A DNA stretch of 55,834 nucleotides. Origin: Gammaproteobacteria bacterium. Its GTDB lineage: Bacteria; Pseudomonadota; Gammaproteobacteria; Xanthomonadales; SZUA-36. The notes below the pieces were generated by a model. The model made no database searches. It saw only the letters and a list, made by a program, of their open reading frames with translations, and was not told where the DNA came from. Location: NCBI GenBank assembly GCA_021772935.1, contig JAJFLA010000034.1, positions 1-55,834 of the forward strand. Reading direction: 5' to 3'. Both the position numbers and the translations under genes were made by a program. Positions 37,176 to 46,524 of the stretch are shown here, in pieces. How positions within the stretch are numbered: the stretch's first letter is position 1; each line of letters opens with the position of its first letter.

Positions 37176-38468
37176 TTATTTCTTATAAACTTTACCGCCC
37201 TTCATAACAAAATCTACGTCAAGTAACTCGGTGATATCTTCAAGCGGAGAACCGTCTACTGCAATGATATCAGCATACTTGCCAACCTCAATTGTACCGA
37301 TAGATGCAGACATACCCAGCAAGTCAGCCGCATTGATCGTGGCGGTTTTGATCACTTCCATTTCCGACATGCCAGCTTTGACCATCAGCACGGCTTCACG
37401 CGCGTTGGTACCGTGTTTGGACACTCCGCTGTCGGTGCCATAAGCGATTTTGACGCCTGCTTTGTGGGCCAGATAAAAGTTTTTTTGCATTACGGTACCG
37501 ATGGCGATAGCTTTTTCTTTGATGGCGGCGCTCATAAAATCCGAGTTTTCTGCCATTCGCTTGACTGTCTCACCAGCGAGCAGGGTGGGTACGAGGTAAG
37601 CACCGGTTTTTTTGAACAATTTGATCGCCTCGGGTCCGGTATATGAACCGTGTTCAATGCTATCAACACCCGCTTGCAGGGCAGCGATAATGCCGTCTTC
37701 CTGGTGTGCATGTGAGGCTACTTTTCTACCCATTCGCTTGGCTGCCAGCACCACTTCCTTGAGTTCATCCATTTCCATCTGCTGGCCAGTACCGGTTGCA
37801 CGGTCGGTCAGGACACCACCTGTGGAGGTGATTTTAATCCAGTCGGCACCATATTTGATGGCGTTACGGGTGGCGCGCCGGCAGTCATAGGGCCCATTAC
37901 AGATATTTTCAGAGGTGAATAGCCTTAACAATTCTGGGCTGAGACCACTGATATCGGCATGGCCACCGGTAATACCCACACCACTGGCAGCAATAATGCG
38001 TGGACCATCGACCCATCCGTTGTTGATGCCGTCACGCAATGCGTATATTTCCTGAGGTGAAGAACCGGCATCCCGTACCGTGCTAAAACCTGCCAGCAGC
38101 GTGCGCATGCCAAACATGACACTTCTCATTTCAACTTGTTGTGCTGACATCTTGAGACGCTCACTATCATTTTTGGGACCCAGTTCAGCCTGCAGATGCA
38201 CATGTACATCCATTAAACCCGGTAGGACGAATTGGTTTTTCAGGTTGATTACTTTTACTTCACCTTCAAATTCATCTGGGTCCGAATAACCATCTCTGAC
38301 GTCGATAATGCGTTGATTTTCGATTACGATGGTTTGACCGGTCTTAGTGGCTTTACCCGCTATAGCCAAAAGTTCCCCGGCGTGGATAATTGTCGTAGTG
38401 GCAAGCACAACAGGAGTGATGGCGAGTAACAATAAAGTAACGGCTAAGCGAGTCAAGTGGTGGTTCAT
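37176..38468 (-). CDS. secreted metal-dependent amidohydrolase (imidazolonepropionase-like)
   Basis: The 430-residue protein has a signal peptide (AVTLLLLAITPVVLA) and an amidohydrolase barrel. HxH metal ligands are at H89 and H91 (MDVHVHLQAE); the Lys bridge region KITSTGG, HAHQEDG, a further SIEHG and the catalytic Asp in AYGTDSGVSKHG follow in order. The C-terminal IGTIEVGKYADIIAVDGSPLEDI closes the composite domain. It is closest in style to the periplasmic Xaa-Pro-dipeptidase/carboxypeptidase group, so it likely cleaves peptides or amides; the substrate is open. AAGGAA precedes ATG 38468. Confidence 0.9.
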   Translation of the reverse strand: MNHHLTRLAVTLLLLAITPVVLATTTIIHAGELLAIAGKATKTGQTIVIENQRIIDVRDGYSDPDEFEGEVKVINLKNQFVLPGLMDVHVHLQAELGPKNDSERLKMSAQQVEMRSVMFGMRTLLAGFSTVRDAGSSPQEIYALRDGINNGWVDGPRIIAASGVGITGGHADISGLSPELLRLFTSENICNGPYDCRRATRNAIKYGADWIKITSTGGVLTDRATGTGQQMEMDELKEVVLAAKRMGRKVASHAHQEDGIIAALQAGVDSIEHGSYTGPEAIKLFKKTGAYLVPTLLAGETVKRMAENSDFMSAAIKEKAIAIGTVMQKNFYLAHKAGVKIAYGTDSGVSKHGTNAREAVLMVKAGMSEMEVIKTATINAADLLGMSASIGTIEVGKYADIIAVDGSPLEDITELLDVDFVMKGGKVYKK

Positions 38469-38602
38469 TAATATTTCCTTGTGGTTATTGTTTAGAATCT
38501 ATTTGATTAATTTGGTGTGAATAATACATGGAAGTCCGTCACAGCGAGGCAGTGTCCGACTTAACAGATGGGTTCATGGAAGCATATCCAGGCAGGGTTG
38601 CT

Positions 38603-39784
38603 TCAAACCATACCCCTGGCCAGGTCATTTTTCAGGTCTTCAACATCTTCCAGTCCTACAGCCACGCGTATTAAGCCATCGGCAATACCGGCTTGTTCAC
38701 GTTGTTGCGGTGTTAAACGGTTGTGGGTGGTAGTGGCCGGGTGTGTGATGGTTGATTTGGTATCGCCAAGATTGGCTGTAATTGAAATCAGACGGGTTGC
38801 ATCAATTAATTTCCATCCGGCTTCGATGCCACCATTGAGCTCGAACGATAATAAACCACCAAAGCCCGACTGTTGACGTTTTGCCAGTTGATGCTGGCTG
38901 TGACTTTCAAGCCCAGGATAGAAAACCCGTTTCACGGATGACTGCTGCTCAAGCCACTGAGCCAGCGCCAATGCATTGGCGCTGTGTGCCTTCATGCGTA
39001 AACTCAGCGTCTCCAAGCCTTTCAGGAATACCCAGGCATTGAATGGACTCATGGCTGGTCCTGCCGTCCTGAGAAATCCAAATATATGTTCACCGACAAT
39101 ATCTTTAGCTCCTAATACCGCACCACCTATACAACGACCCTGACCATCCAAAAACTTGGTGGCCGAATGGATCACAATATCTGCGCCTAAGCTGATTGGT
39201 TGCTGCAATGCGGGTGTGCAAAAACAGTTATCTACTGCCAACAGGCAATCGTGCCGATGGGCCAAGGCCGCCAATTGTCCTATGTCCGCCAATTCGGTTA
39301 ATGGATTGGATGGGGTTTCCAGGAATAACAAACGGGTTTCGGGACGTATTGCGGCTGTCCAGTCGCTGATATTAGATAAATCTACAAAGCTGGTTTCTAT
39401 CCCAAACTTTGCCAGATAATGGGTGAACAACATGGTTGTTGAACCAAAAATACTGCGTGATGAAACAATATGATCACCACTCTTAAGCAAGCCAAGACAG
39501 GTCGATAAAATGGCCGACATTCCGGAAGCTGTAGCGACGCAGGACGCTGCACCTTCGAGTGCAGCCAGGCGTTGTTCAAAGGTTCTTACCGTAGGATTTG
39601 TGAAGCGGGAATAAATGTTCCCTGACTGCTCACCTGAAAAACGGGCGGCAGCTTCCGCAGCCGAAACAAACACATAACTGGAGGTGGCAAAAACAGGCTC
39701 ACAATGTTCACCCTCAGCAGTACGCACCTGGCCAGCCCTGACGGCGAGCGTGTCAAAATGATAATCGTCTTCAAATTCTGACAT
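38603..39784 (-). CDS. metZ: O-succinylhomoserine sulfhydrylase
   Basis: This protein of about 393 residues is a PLP-dependent Cys/Met metabolism enzyme of the MetZ type, making homocysteine from O-succinylhomoserine and sulfide. Key parts are NIYSRFTNPTVRTFEQRLAALEG, ETPSNPLTELADI, the PLP lysine in HSATKFLDGQGR, and ANLGDTKSTITHPATTTHNRL. ATG 39784 fits AAGGA 7 bases upstream better than the in-frame ATG at 39790. The 217-base leader shows no SAM riboswitch that I can recognise. It stands alone on its strand, 134 bases from the amidohydrolase. Confidence 0.92.
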   Translation of the reverse strand: MSEFEDDYHFDTLAVRAGQVRTAEGEHCEPVFATSSYVFVSAAEAAARFSGEQSGNIYSRFTNPTVRTFEQRLAALEGAASCVATASGMSAILSTCLGLLKSGDHIVSSRSIFGSTTMLFTHYLAKFGIETSFVDLSNISDWTAAIRPETRLLFLETPSNPLTELADIGQLAALAHRHDCLLAVDNCFCTPALQQPISLGADIVIHSATKFLDGQGRCIGGAVLGAKDIVGEHIFGFLRTAGPAMSPFNAWVFLKGLETLSLRMKAHSANALALAQWLEQQSSVKRVFYPGLESHSQHQLAKRQQSGFGGLLSFELNGGIEAGWKLIDATRLISITANLGDTKSTITHPATTTHNRLTPQQREQAGIADGLIRVAVGLEDVEDLKNDLARGMV

Positions 39785-40007
39785 GAGCATTCCTTAATTA
39801 AACGGTCAAACGGCTCAGAGTGAGCAGTCCGATAATACGGAAACAGGCAGTTAAGCACAATTCAGTCTGGTGCATCGTGATCATTGGCACATTCTGACGT
39901 CGTTTTGCCCCGTATTTTTACCAGCTAACACTGTCAAGTCTCACAGCAGACGTATCGTGAATCATTAAGGGATAATTAGGTAACATTATGGCAGGGAAGC
40001 CAAATTA

Positions 40008-41201
40008 ATGGACACACATAAAGCAACAGATTTTGTGACAACCGGTGCACAATCACGGGAATCACAATCTGCTTTCCACATGCTCAAACTCGTGCTGGAT
40101 ACCATGCCGCAGCCTGTCTTATGGAAAGACCAGAACTTTGTTTATCAAGGCTGTAATGCTGCGTTTTTAAACGACACTGGCGGCAACGAGCACAGCATCA
40201 TTGGCAAGACAGATTTTGATATTTCTGATGAGGCCACGGCAAAAAAAAGCCGCGCAGAAGACGAACAGATCATGAAAAGCGGTCGTCCCTTGCTCGATTT
40301 TGAAATAGTGCAAAGGACCCATGGTGATGGAAAAAAGTGGGTGTCCGTCAGTAAACTGCCATTACGTGATGATGGTGGCAGTATCATTGGTGTGCTCGGC
40401 ATATTCCATGACCTCACGGAGCAAAAAATTGCTGAAGATTCGTTGCGGGTCAGTGAGGAACGGTTCACTGCCACCTTTGAACGGTCGGTTTGTGGTATGT
40501 CTCTCACAGCTGCTAAGGATGGACGCTTTTTGCAGGTCAACCAGGTGTTTTGCGATATGCTGGGTTTCAGCGAGGAAGAGTTGCGCGGCACAACCTTTCA
40601 GGAGTTGAGACATCCTGATGGTTTAGATTTGGACACGGACAGACTGGATTTGTTAATGTCAGGTGAAGTCGATACAGCCCTGGTTGAGAAATGCTATCTT
40701 CACAAAGATGGTGATGATGTCTGGGTGCTGGTGAGTGCTGCGATGGTCCGGGATACACAGGGTCGGCCCTTGTATGTCATCTCACAGGTACTGGACATAA
40801 GCGAGCGCAAAGCGACAGAAGCAGTGCTTAAGGATTTCAATGAACGCATGCACATACTATTCGACTGCGCACCTGACGCGTATTTCCTATTGGATCATAA
40901 CGGAGTAGTTATCGACGGAAACCAGGCAGCTGAGGAATTGACTGGGTATCACAGGCTGGAACTCTTTCGTAGAAATTTTTCCGATGTAAATCTTCTGTCA
41001 ACATCTGATATGAGGACCATGGAGAAATGTCTCGCTGATGTAACTCAGAACAAGGCAAGCAGGCAAGACCAGTTCACTTTGATGCGCAGGGATGGTTCGA
41101 CAGTGCCGGTAGAAATGCGTAGTCTGCTGATGACGGTCCAGGATTTTCCGATGGTACTGAATATCGCCCGTGACACCAGTGAGCGGAAATATCGTGACTA
41201 G
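40008..41201 (+). CDS. soluble three-PAS protein without output domain
   Basis: The 397-residue protein consists of three PAS domains in series: about 25-140 (DLTEQK), 145-265 (DISERK) and 275-395 (RDTSERK), each closed by the usual PAC pattern. There is no membrane segment, kinase, GGDEF, EAL or HTH domain; the protein stops six residues after the third PAC motif, where a kinase would normally begin. No kinase sequence appears in the 360 bases downstream. It directly precedes a hybrid kinase that has no PAS domain, so it may be its sensor in trans. A truncated kinase is the alternative. Confidence 0.85.
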   Translation: MDTHKATDFVTTGAQSRESQSAFHMLKLVLDTMPQPVLWKDQNFVYQGCNAAFLNDTGGNEHSIIGKTDFDISDEATAKKSRAEDEQIMKSGRPLLDFEIVQRTHGDGKKWVSVSKLPLRDDGGSIIGVLGIFHDLTEQKIAEDSLRVSEERFTATFERSVCGMSLTAAKDGRFLQVNQVFCDMLGFSEEELRGTTFQELRHPDGLDLDTDRLDLLMSGEVDTALVEKCYLHKDGDDVWVLVSAAMVRDTQGRPLYVISQVLDISERKATEAVLKDFNERMHILFDCAPDAYFLLDHNGVVIDGNQAAEELTGYHRLELFRRNFSDVNLLSTSDMRTMEKCLADVTQNKASRQDQFTLMRRDGSTVPVEMRSLLMTVQDFPMVLNIARDTSERKYRD

Positions 41202-41564
41202 CTAGTTCGGCTAAATTAGACGGGGTGATGCTTGAAGGTTCTCGGCCGGGTTCGATTTACCTGTATATCAGCGTTTGTTTTCCGGTTGTGGCCTGTCATT
41301 TTCTACAGTGGAAACCGATGTGTTTCAGGCGTATATTGGTTCGGGTAAAGTAATAATTTTAATTGAATGTAGCAAGGGAAGCATGGGCTCGGTACGGATA
41401 CCGAATGATTTGCAGGTGGCAAATCTTAAAACCCAAATAGGGATCAGTAAGCAAAAGGATTTGATTTCTGATCTTGTTTTATGAAGAGTGAGTGTTTGCG
41501 CCAAGTGTAACTTTTTCAAAGCAAGTAGGCAGGGGTGCCTGCCTAGCTTGGTCATATTACCAGA
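41202..41564. other. intergenic region with leader hairpin
   Basis: This stretch lies between the three-PAS gene and the hybrid kinase. The most visible structure is TAGGCAGG-ggtg-CCTGCCTA (41526-41545), extended by CAAG/CTTG with one bulge to 41522-41550. It is 15 bases before the kinase ATG 41565 and has no T-run. A 69-codon frame from a TTG at 41275 has no ribosome binding site and no recognisable features. No RNA gene is seen. Confidence 0.45.
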
Positions 41565-43442
41565 ATGGGGAACTTCGTTATGCGGAGTACAAACTCAAGA
41601 CCGGACCGTTTACCGGATCTTGAAGATTATATGGACAGGGCTTCCGGCCTTGAACTAGCTCGCCGATCTTTACTGGGTGCGCCGGTATATACAGTCATTT
41701 CACTGATCATGCTGGCGGGTACGCCAATGCTCATGGATTATGGGCGATGGGCCGCTGCCGAGGCTGTGTTGCTACTCATGTTGGGTGCAGTGCGGGTGTG
41801 GTTTGCTCTGGGTTTTGAGCATCGTTACGATGATGTCGGCGAGCAGGCTATCGTTCAGTTCAGTATCCTGACCGCCCTTCAAAGTCTTACCTTGGGTGTT
41901 TTGTCGGCCATGGTCATCTGGCAATACTGGGCTGAACAGGAAGTCATCCTGACAATCGTACTGTCAGCCGGTTGTATTGCTGCCGGGACCAGTGCCCTGT
42001 CTGTCAGGCGTAGCGCGCATATGATTTTTCTTGCCTGTGTGCTGGCACCATTCGGAATTGCTGTATATCTCGTAGCTGGATTGGCTCAGGCGGCGGTTAT
42101 CGTTGGATTTTTGACCTTAATGGCTTTCCTGGTACAGGATGGAGGTCAGGCTAAACGTGCGTATTTTGAGCGATTAAAAGAACATTATTCAGAGCAGGTT
42201 TCGCGACGTCGTACCGCGCTTGAGATACAGGCAAAACAGGAGTTCATTAAGGATATCGGTCATGAGATTCGTGCACCGATTAACTCGATCATCGGCATGG
42301 TTGCATTGTTGCTGGATGAAAATCTCGCCAAGAGACCCCGTGAGATCGCTGAAGTTATTCGTAAAAGTGGCAACTCATTGTTGAAACTGGTTGGCAATAT
42401 ACCGGGTTCTATCAAGACCAGTTATGATGTACCAGAGGTTCAGGTAGGCGCATTGGACCTTAATCAATGTGTTCACAATGTCATTGATCTATATCGGCTG
42501 GAAGCCAGTGAAAAAGGGGTCGAAATTACGACCGAACTCGATAATATTCCTGATAATAATGTGATGTCCTGCGATGAAACTCAATTTGAGCAGGTGCTGG
42601 CTAATCTGATCGGCAATGCACTGGAGGCTACCGAACAAGGTTCGATTACGCTGAGTTCCTCGTGTAAAGATCTACAAGACGGTGTGGGGCTTATTGAGTT
42701 TTCAGTGGCTGACACAGGCAGTGGAATCCCAGCTGAATACCGTGAGTCTTTGTTTAATCCTTTCGGTGTAAAGGGCGCTAAATCCAGTGGAAAATTTGGT
42801 GGAGATGGTTTGGGTTTACCGCTGTGTAAAGGCCTGGTTGAATTAATGGGTGGTGACATCTGGATTGAAGACAACGAGGGTGGTAAAGGTACTGTTATCA
42901 AGTTCACGGTACGTGCAGAGCTTGATCCTGCGGAAGCGGAGTGGGAGCAGGACGAAGAAGCCGGGGAGCAATCTACAGAAAGTAAACCGCAGAAGACTTC
43001 TGAGGCCTTTGGTGACCTAAGCCAAATCCATCCACACAGCATACTGGTTGTTGATGATGACGATATTCACCGACAAATAGTATGTGTTCAGCTGAAGAAA
43101 ATGGGCTACACGGCCGATCAAGCTGAGGACGGTGAGCAAGCGGTCGCAGCGGTCATGCAGAATAACTATGATCTGATATTCATGGACTTGCGTATGCCAA
43201 ACATGAGTGGCATTGAATCGACCCACTGGATTCGTAAGCGCTTCAGTGGTGCTGGTACAGTACGTATCATTGCATTGACCGGTGATGCCACAATCGAAGC
43301 CCGGGAACAATGCATGCGTGCTGGTATGGATAATTTTGTTACCAAGCCGGTACAGGTCAAAGATCTTGAAGCCATTTTAAGCCACACCAGTCACGAGCAA
43401 GACATTCAGAGTGAAACGACGCAGACTGATTCTGTGCATTAG
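41565..43442 (+). CDS. membrane hybrid histidine kinase/response regulator without PAS domain
   Basis: The 625-residue protein has five or six N-terminal membrane spans (about residues 38-190), a short coiled coil, HisKA with H233 (IKDIGHEIRAPINSIIGM), HATPase (NLIGNALEA, ADTGSGIP, GGDGLGLPLCKG), an acidic linker and a receiver with D541 (FMDLRMPNMSG). Its N-terminus carries no recognisable ligand-binding domain. The start could be ATG 41565 or ATG 41580; GGGGA 8 bases before the latter favours the shorter form. It sits between two PAS-only proteins and near a REC-Hpt protein and a NarL-type regulator, a set that could form one phosphorelay (inference). Confidence 0.92.
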   Translation: MGNFVMRSTNSRPDRLPDLEDYMDRASGLELARRSLLGAPVYTVISLIMLAGTPMLMDYGRWAAAEAVLLLMLGAVRVWFALGFEHRYDDVGEQAIVQFSILTALQSLTLGVLSAMVIWQYWAEQEVILTIVLSAGCIAAGTSALSVRRSAHMIFLACVLAPFGIAVYLVAGLAQAAVIVGFLTLMAFLVQDGGQAKRAYFERLKEHYSEQVSRRRTALEIQAKQEFIKDIGHEIRAPINSIIGMVALLLDENLAKRPREIAEVIRKSGNSLLKLVGNIPGSIKTSYDVPEVQVGALDLNQCVHNVIDLYRLEASEKGVEITTELDNIPDNNVMSCDETQFEQVLANLIGNALEATEQGSITLSSSCKDLQDGVGLIEFSVADTGSGIPAEYRESLFNPFGVKGAKSSGKFGGDGLGLPLCKGLVELMGGDIWIEDNEGGKGTVIKFTVRAELDPAEAEWEQDEEAGEQSTESKPQKTSEAFGDLSQIHPHSILVVDDDDIHRQIVCVQLKKMGYTADQAEDGEQAVAAVMQNNYDLIFMDLRMPNMSGIESTHWIRKRFSGAGTVRIIALTGDATIEAREQCMRAGMDNFVTKPVQVKDLEAILSHTSHEQDIQSETTQTDSVH

Positions 43443-43782
43443 TAAAAGCCCTGGATTCAGAGCGAAGGCGGTCTACTGAATAACATAGTATGGGTGACAG
43501 CCAGTGTACGCTGTCGCCACCTTCCAATTTCATCAATATTTTCTATTGCCTGGCCTGTTTGCTGAGGTGAATTGTATGCAGTAATATGCCCAGCTTATCT
43601 GTAAGGACAGTGCTTCTACAAAGTTGTCCGGTCCCCCCCAGTGAACAAAAACACCCAGAGCCAGGATCCGACCACAGAATGGGGGGGTGGTGGCCGAAAA
43701 GGGATCGGCTCTGGGTGACTTAAACCATAATGTTGTAAGTTATTCATATCATTGAAATGATGTGTTTTCAGCTTCATCAGGG
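43443..43782. other. intergenic region with two structured inverted repeats
   Basis: This 340-base stretch between convergent genes holds a hairpin GGTGACAGC/GCTGTCGCC (43493-43501 with 43510-43518, one wobble) and a larger structure at 43632-43717. No open frame with coding features is seen. The first hairpin could terminate the hybrid kinase transcript, although the following T-run is poor. Confidence 0.5.
43652..43717. repeat. long nested inverted repeat with poly-G tract
   Basis: CACCCAGAGCC (43652-43662) is matched perfectly by GGCTCTGGGTG (43707-43717). Inside, GGATC/GATCC pairs extend the stem after a one-base bulge, and CCAC/GTGG can form an inner stem around a run of seven G (43681-43687). 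A run of seven C (43633-43639) lies just upstream and could pair with the G-run in an alternative fold. It may be a bidirectional terminator, a small structured RNA or a dispersed repeat. Confidence 0.6.
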
Positions 43783-45060
43783 TTACGATGCCCGTTTTGA
43801 GCTAATGGGTGTAGCGATCCGCAATTGTTTCTGAGCGGTGATGTCAAACAGGACACCAGCCATGCGAACTGGGTTGCCACTCTCATCGTTGATCAGTTCG
43901 CCCACCAATTGCACCCAGTGGATGCTCTTGTCTGGCCACAAGACCCGGTATTCAATGTTGAGGGATTCATCCTTCACCAGACAAGATCTAAATGCCGTTA
44001 GTAAGGCCTCACGATCCTCAGGGTGAGCGATTTCGCTGAAGTCATCAAAGTCTGTTGCGAGTTTTTCGCTGAGGCCGAGTTGTTCATTGATGTGTCCGGA
44101 CCATGTAATTTTCCCGGTACTGACCACCCATTCCCAAGTGGCCAAATTTGCACATTTGAGACTCACTCGGAGACGCTCCTCTTTCAATACCAGGTTGATG
44201 GCAGCTTCTTTCTCGTCATTGATATCTGTCCAGCAACCGACCAATAGACTGGGTTTTCCATTTTCGTCGTTAACCATGGTGCGGATGTCAGCAATCCAAT
44301 GATAACTGCCGTCAGGTAGTTTCAAGCGATATTCGAGTTCCTCACGGCCTTCTTTAAGTAGTGACGTCTGGCTTGATTGAACGCAGTCACGGTCATCCGG
44401 GTGAACGTGTCGTGGCCAGAACGCAACGGCACTTGTGATTGCTTCTGGCTTGTAACCAAGCAGTTTTTCTACATTTGGGCTCACATAAGTGATTGGAAAA
44501 CCATTCTTCACTTTACAGGTGTAAAAAACGACGGGGCTGGATTGGAGCAGGAATTCCATCAGACGCTGGCTCTTCAGGCTGTTGGCTTCAGCTTGTTTGA
44601 GTGCACTGATGTCACGGCACATTCCCACAAAAAAGGACTTGCCATTTTCCTGCATGACTGTGACGGTCAAGATTGAGGGGAATGGCGTTCCATCCGCCCT
44701 GCAGGCGATGAGTTCATAATTGTGACTGGTCGTATTCGAACTGGCTCCCGACATCAGGTCGTGGTATTTTTGATGTGTTTCCTGGGGTAGCAGGGAGAGA
44801 AAATGTTTGCCAATAATACTGTTGCTTGTGTATCCAAATATACGCTCGGCTGTACGATTGAATTTGGTGATTTCACCTGATTCATTGGTGGTAATAATGC
44901 CTTCTGATGTTAGATTCAGGATTTCACGGGCAATGGCTGCGCCTGATTCAACTTGATTTGTAATTTTCCGGCGATGATACAAATGTGACAGTACAACCGA
45001 AAGGGTTACTATCACCAAAAGCCAAAAGAAGGTGGAGTTAGACAAATGACTGCCCCCCAC
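43783..45060 (-). CDS. membrane-anchored three-PAS protein without output domain
   Basis: The 425-residue protein begins at GTG 45060. One N-terminal membrane span (FFWLLVIVTLSVVLSHLY, about residues 10-27) is followed by three PAS domains (about 42-160 ending RDISALK, 165-285 ending TDINDEK, 290-415 ending FDITAQK). The last two have the PAS_3-type HPDDRD/HPEDRE motifs. The chain ends 15 residues after the third PAC motif with no kinase or cyclase. It may be a membrane sensor that signals through the PAS-less hybrid kinase whose gene converges on it. A truncated kinase is the alternative. Confidence 0.83.
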   Translation of the reverse strand: MGGSHLSNSTFFWLLVIVTLSVVLSHLYHRRKITNQVESGAAIAREILNLTSEGIITTNESGEITKFNRTAERIFGYTSNSIIGKHFLSLLPQETHQKYHDLMSGASSNTTSHNYELIACRADGTPFPSILTVTVMQENGKSFFVGMCRDISALKQAEANSLKSQRLMEFLLQSSPVVFYTCKVKNGFPITYVSPNVEKLLGYKPEAITSAVAFWPRHVHPDDRDCVQSSQTSLLKEGREELEYRLKLPDGSYHWIADIRTMVNDENGKPSLLVGCWTDINDEKEAAINLVLKEERLRVSLKCANLATWEWVVSTGKITWSGHINEQLGLSEKLATDFDDFSEIAHPEDREALLTAFRSCLVKDESLNIEYRVLWPDKSIHWVQLVGELINDESGNPVRMAGVLFDITAQKQLRIATPISSKRAS

Positions 45061-45208
45061 ACGATTGCTGTCCGATGGGGCTGGTTAAGGTGTTTTGACC
45101 GAATCCCCCGCGCTGACGGTCGGCATCGTCTACCTGAAGCCTTAAGTTGGTTGCGATTACCGACAACAGATCGGAAAGTGTAACACCAGCTTGTCTTTTC
45201 AGTATTTT
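45038..45208 (-). CDS. possible small protein upstream of the PAS gene
   Basis: An open frame of about 56 codons starts at an ATG near 45208 (MKILKRQAGVTLSDLLSVIATNL) and overlaps the GTG start of the PAS protein by 23 bases. GGAATTGTGG upstream may serve as a weak ribosome binding site. The N-terminus looks helical, but I recognise no family. The overlap would allow translational coupling; a chance frame is about equally likely. Confidence 0.25.
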   Translation of the reverse strand, partial: KILKRQAGVTLSDLLSVIATNLRLQVDDADRQRGGFGQNTLTSPIGQQSCGGQSFV

Positions 45209-45223
45209 CATAACAATCCACAA

Positions 45224-45711
45224 TTCCGGATTTTAGTGGTTTTTATATGTCCCAGAAATATTTGGTTTCTACACCATTAAGTCTGCGCCTGTGTCGATTT
45301 CGGGTCTACTGTAGAAACTGCCAGAATTAACAAGGAAATAATTGTGTTAACCACAGTCTGACCGAAAAATTTATCGGCTAATGTTCAGTATAACTCTGCA
45401 CCGGGTCAGCTTACTGATAGAGGTCTATTAGTAGAAATAACCGCTGCAGATTGATGTTTTGTAACACGGGGTTGTGATTGGCTTTATTAATGGTAATCAT
45501 CAATCCAGAAACAAAACCGCCGGGAGTCAAATCCTTATGAGCTCCCGGCATCGGTATATTCGACACTTCTATACCTAAACGCTTTGTAAAAACCACGTTC
45601 ACATCTTCTGTGAAATTCGTTATAGGCTCTACTGTAAGATATGACAGGCTTGCAAGGTAAAAGTACGAGAGTTATTCAGATCGTCTCGCAGTCATTAAAA
45701 TGATGTTTATA
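45224..45711. other. intergenic region between PAS protein and NarL-type regulator
   Basis: About 490 bases of A/T-rich sequence. On the minus strand a 63-codon frame (45411-45602, GTG start, AGAAGA upstream) reads MNVVFTKRLGIEVSNIPMPG at its start; it has no recognised similarity and may be chance or a small protein. A short hairpin CCGA/TCGG lies near 45362-45377. I see no RNA gene. Confidence 0.3.
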
Positions 45712-46347
45712 TCAAGACACGAGTCCGTGCTTGATTGCATATTGGATCAGCTCGGAATTGGTTTTGATATCAAGATCTTCCATTATTTGATACTTGTGAA
45801 AAGCGACAGTCCTGGGTGTGATACTCAAAGTGACAGCAACTTGCTTCATGGTATGACCTTCTGCAAGTAGTTGCAGAACTTCACGTTGACGGATGGTGAG
45901 GTTCCCATGAACTTTTTGACCCCCGGGGTTTTTGATGAACGCACTGATCATGCCCTGGGTGATTTTGGGCGTCACATAGTTTTTTGCATTCAGGACCGCG
46001 TCTATGGCCTGGAATAATTCGGATGCTGCTGAACTCTTGAGAAGATAACCATTCGCCCCGATCCTGAAAGCCTCCGTTACCATATCAGGGTCTTCATTCA
46101 CGGTCAGAAATATGAGCTTGACCTCAGGCAGTAACTTTTTAAGTTTCTCCCCGGCATCAAAGCCGTTCATATTGGGCATGGCGATATCCAATAAGACAAT
46201 ATCAGGATTTAACTTTGGCACCATTTTCAGCATTTGCCGACCGTCAGTCGCGGTGCCTACTACTTCATATTTTGGTTCAAGCAGATTGCTGAATGCATCT
46301 AGAAGAAGTGAATGATCATCTGCAAGAAAGATACGAGGACGCAGCAT
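45712..46347 (-). CDS. NarL/FixJ-family response regulator (LuxR-type HTH)
   Basis: The 211-residue protein has a receiver domain (DDH acidic pocket, D54 in IVLLDIAMPNMNG, K in YLLKSSAASEL) and a LuxR-type HTH (NLTIRQREVLQLLAEGHTMKQVAVTLSITPRTVAFHKYQIMEDLDI). It is the only DNA-binding output protein of the 40-47 kb signalling island, so it could be the last step of a local phosphorelay. It is divergent from the REC-Hpt gene, with 177 bases between starts. Confidence 0.93.
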   Translation of the reverse strand: MLRPRIFLADDHSLLLDAFSNLLEPKYEVVGTATDGRQMLKMVPKLNPDIVLLDIAMPNMNGFDAGEKLKKLLPEVKLIFLTVNEDPDMVTEAFRIGANGYLLKSSAASELFQAIDAVLNAKNYVTPKITQGMISAFIKNPGGQKVHGNLTIRQREVLQLLAEGHTMKQVAVTLSITPRTVAFHKYQIMEDLDIKTNSELIQYAIKHGLVS

Positions 46348-46524
46348 TAAACACTCCTGTTTGCTTCATGGTTGAAACTATGCGCTTTGCCATTTATCAG
46401 GCAATAATCACACTCCCAGAACAATTTCAGGTACCGAACGAAGCATGGCCCTGTAAAAACAATACATAAAGTAGTAGTTTAACTCTATCCTGCAACAGAT
46501 ACATAGGAAAAAAGGTATGCCTCT

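Noticed and set aside
39785-40007. A SAM riboswitch before metZ
   Set aside because: No pattern of SAM-I or SAM-II aptamers could be recognised by eye in this 217-base leader.
41275-41484. A 69-codon plus-strand frame before the hybrid kinase
   Set aside because: It begins with TTG, has no ribosome binding site and no domain-like pattern.
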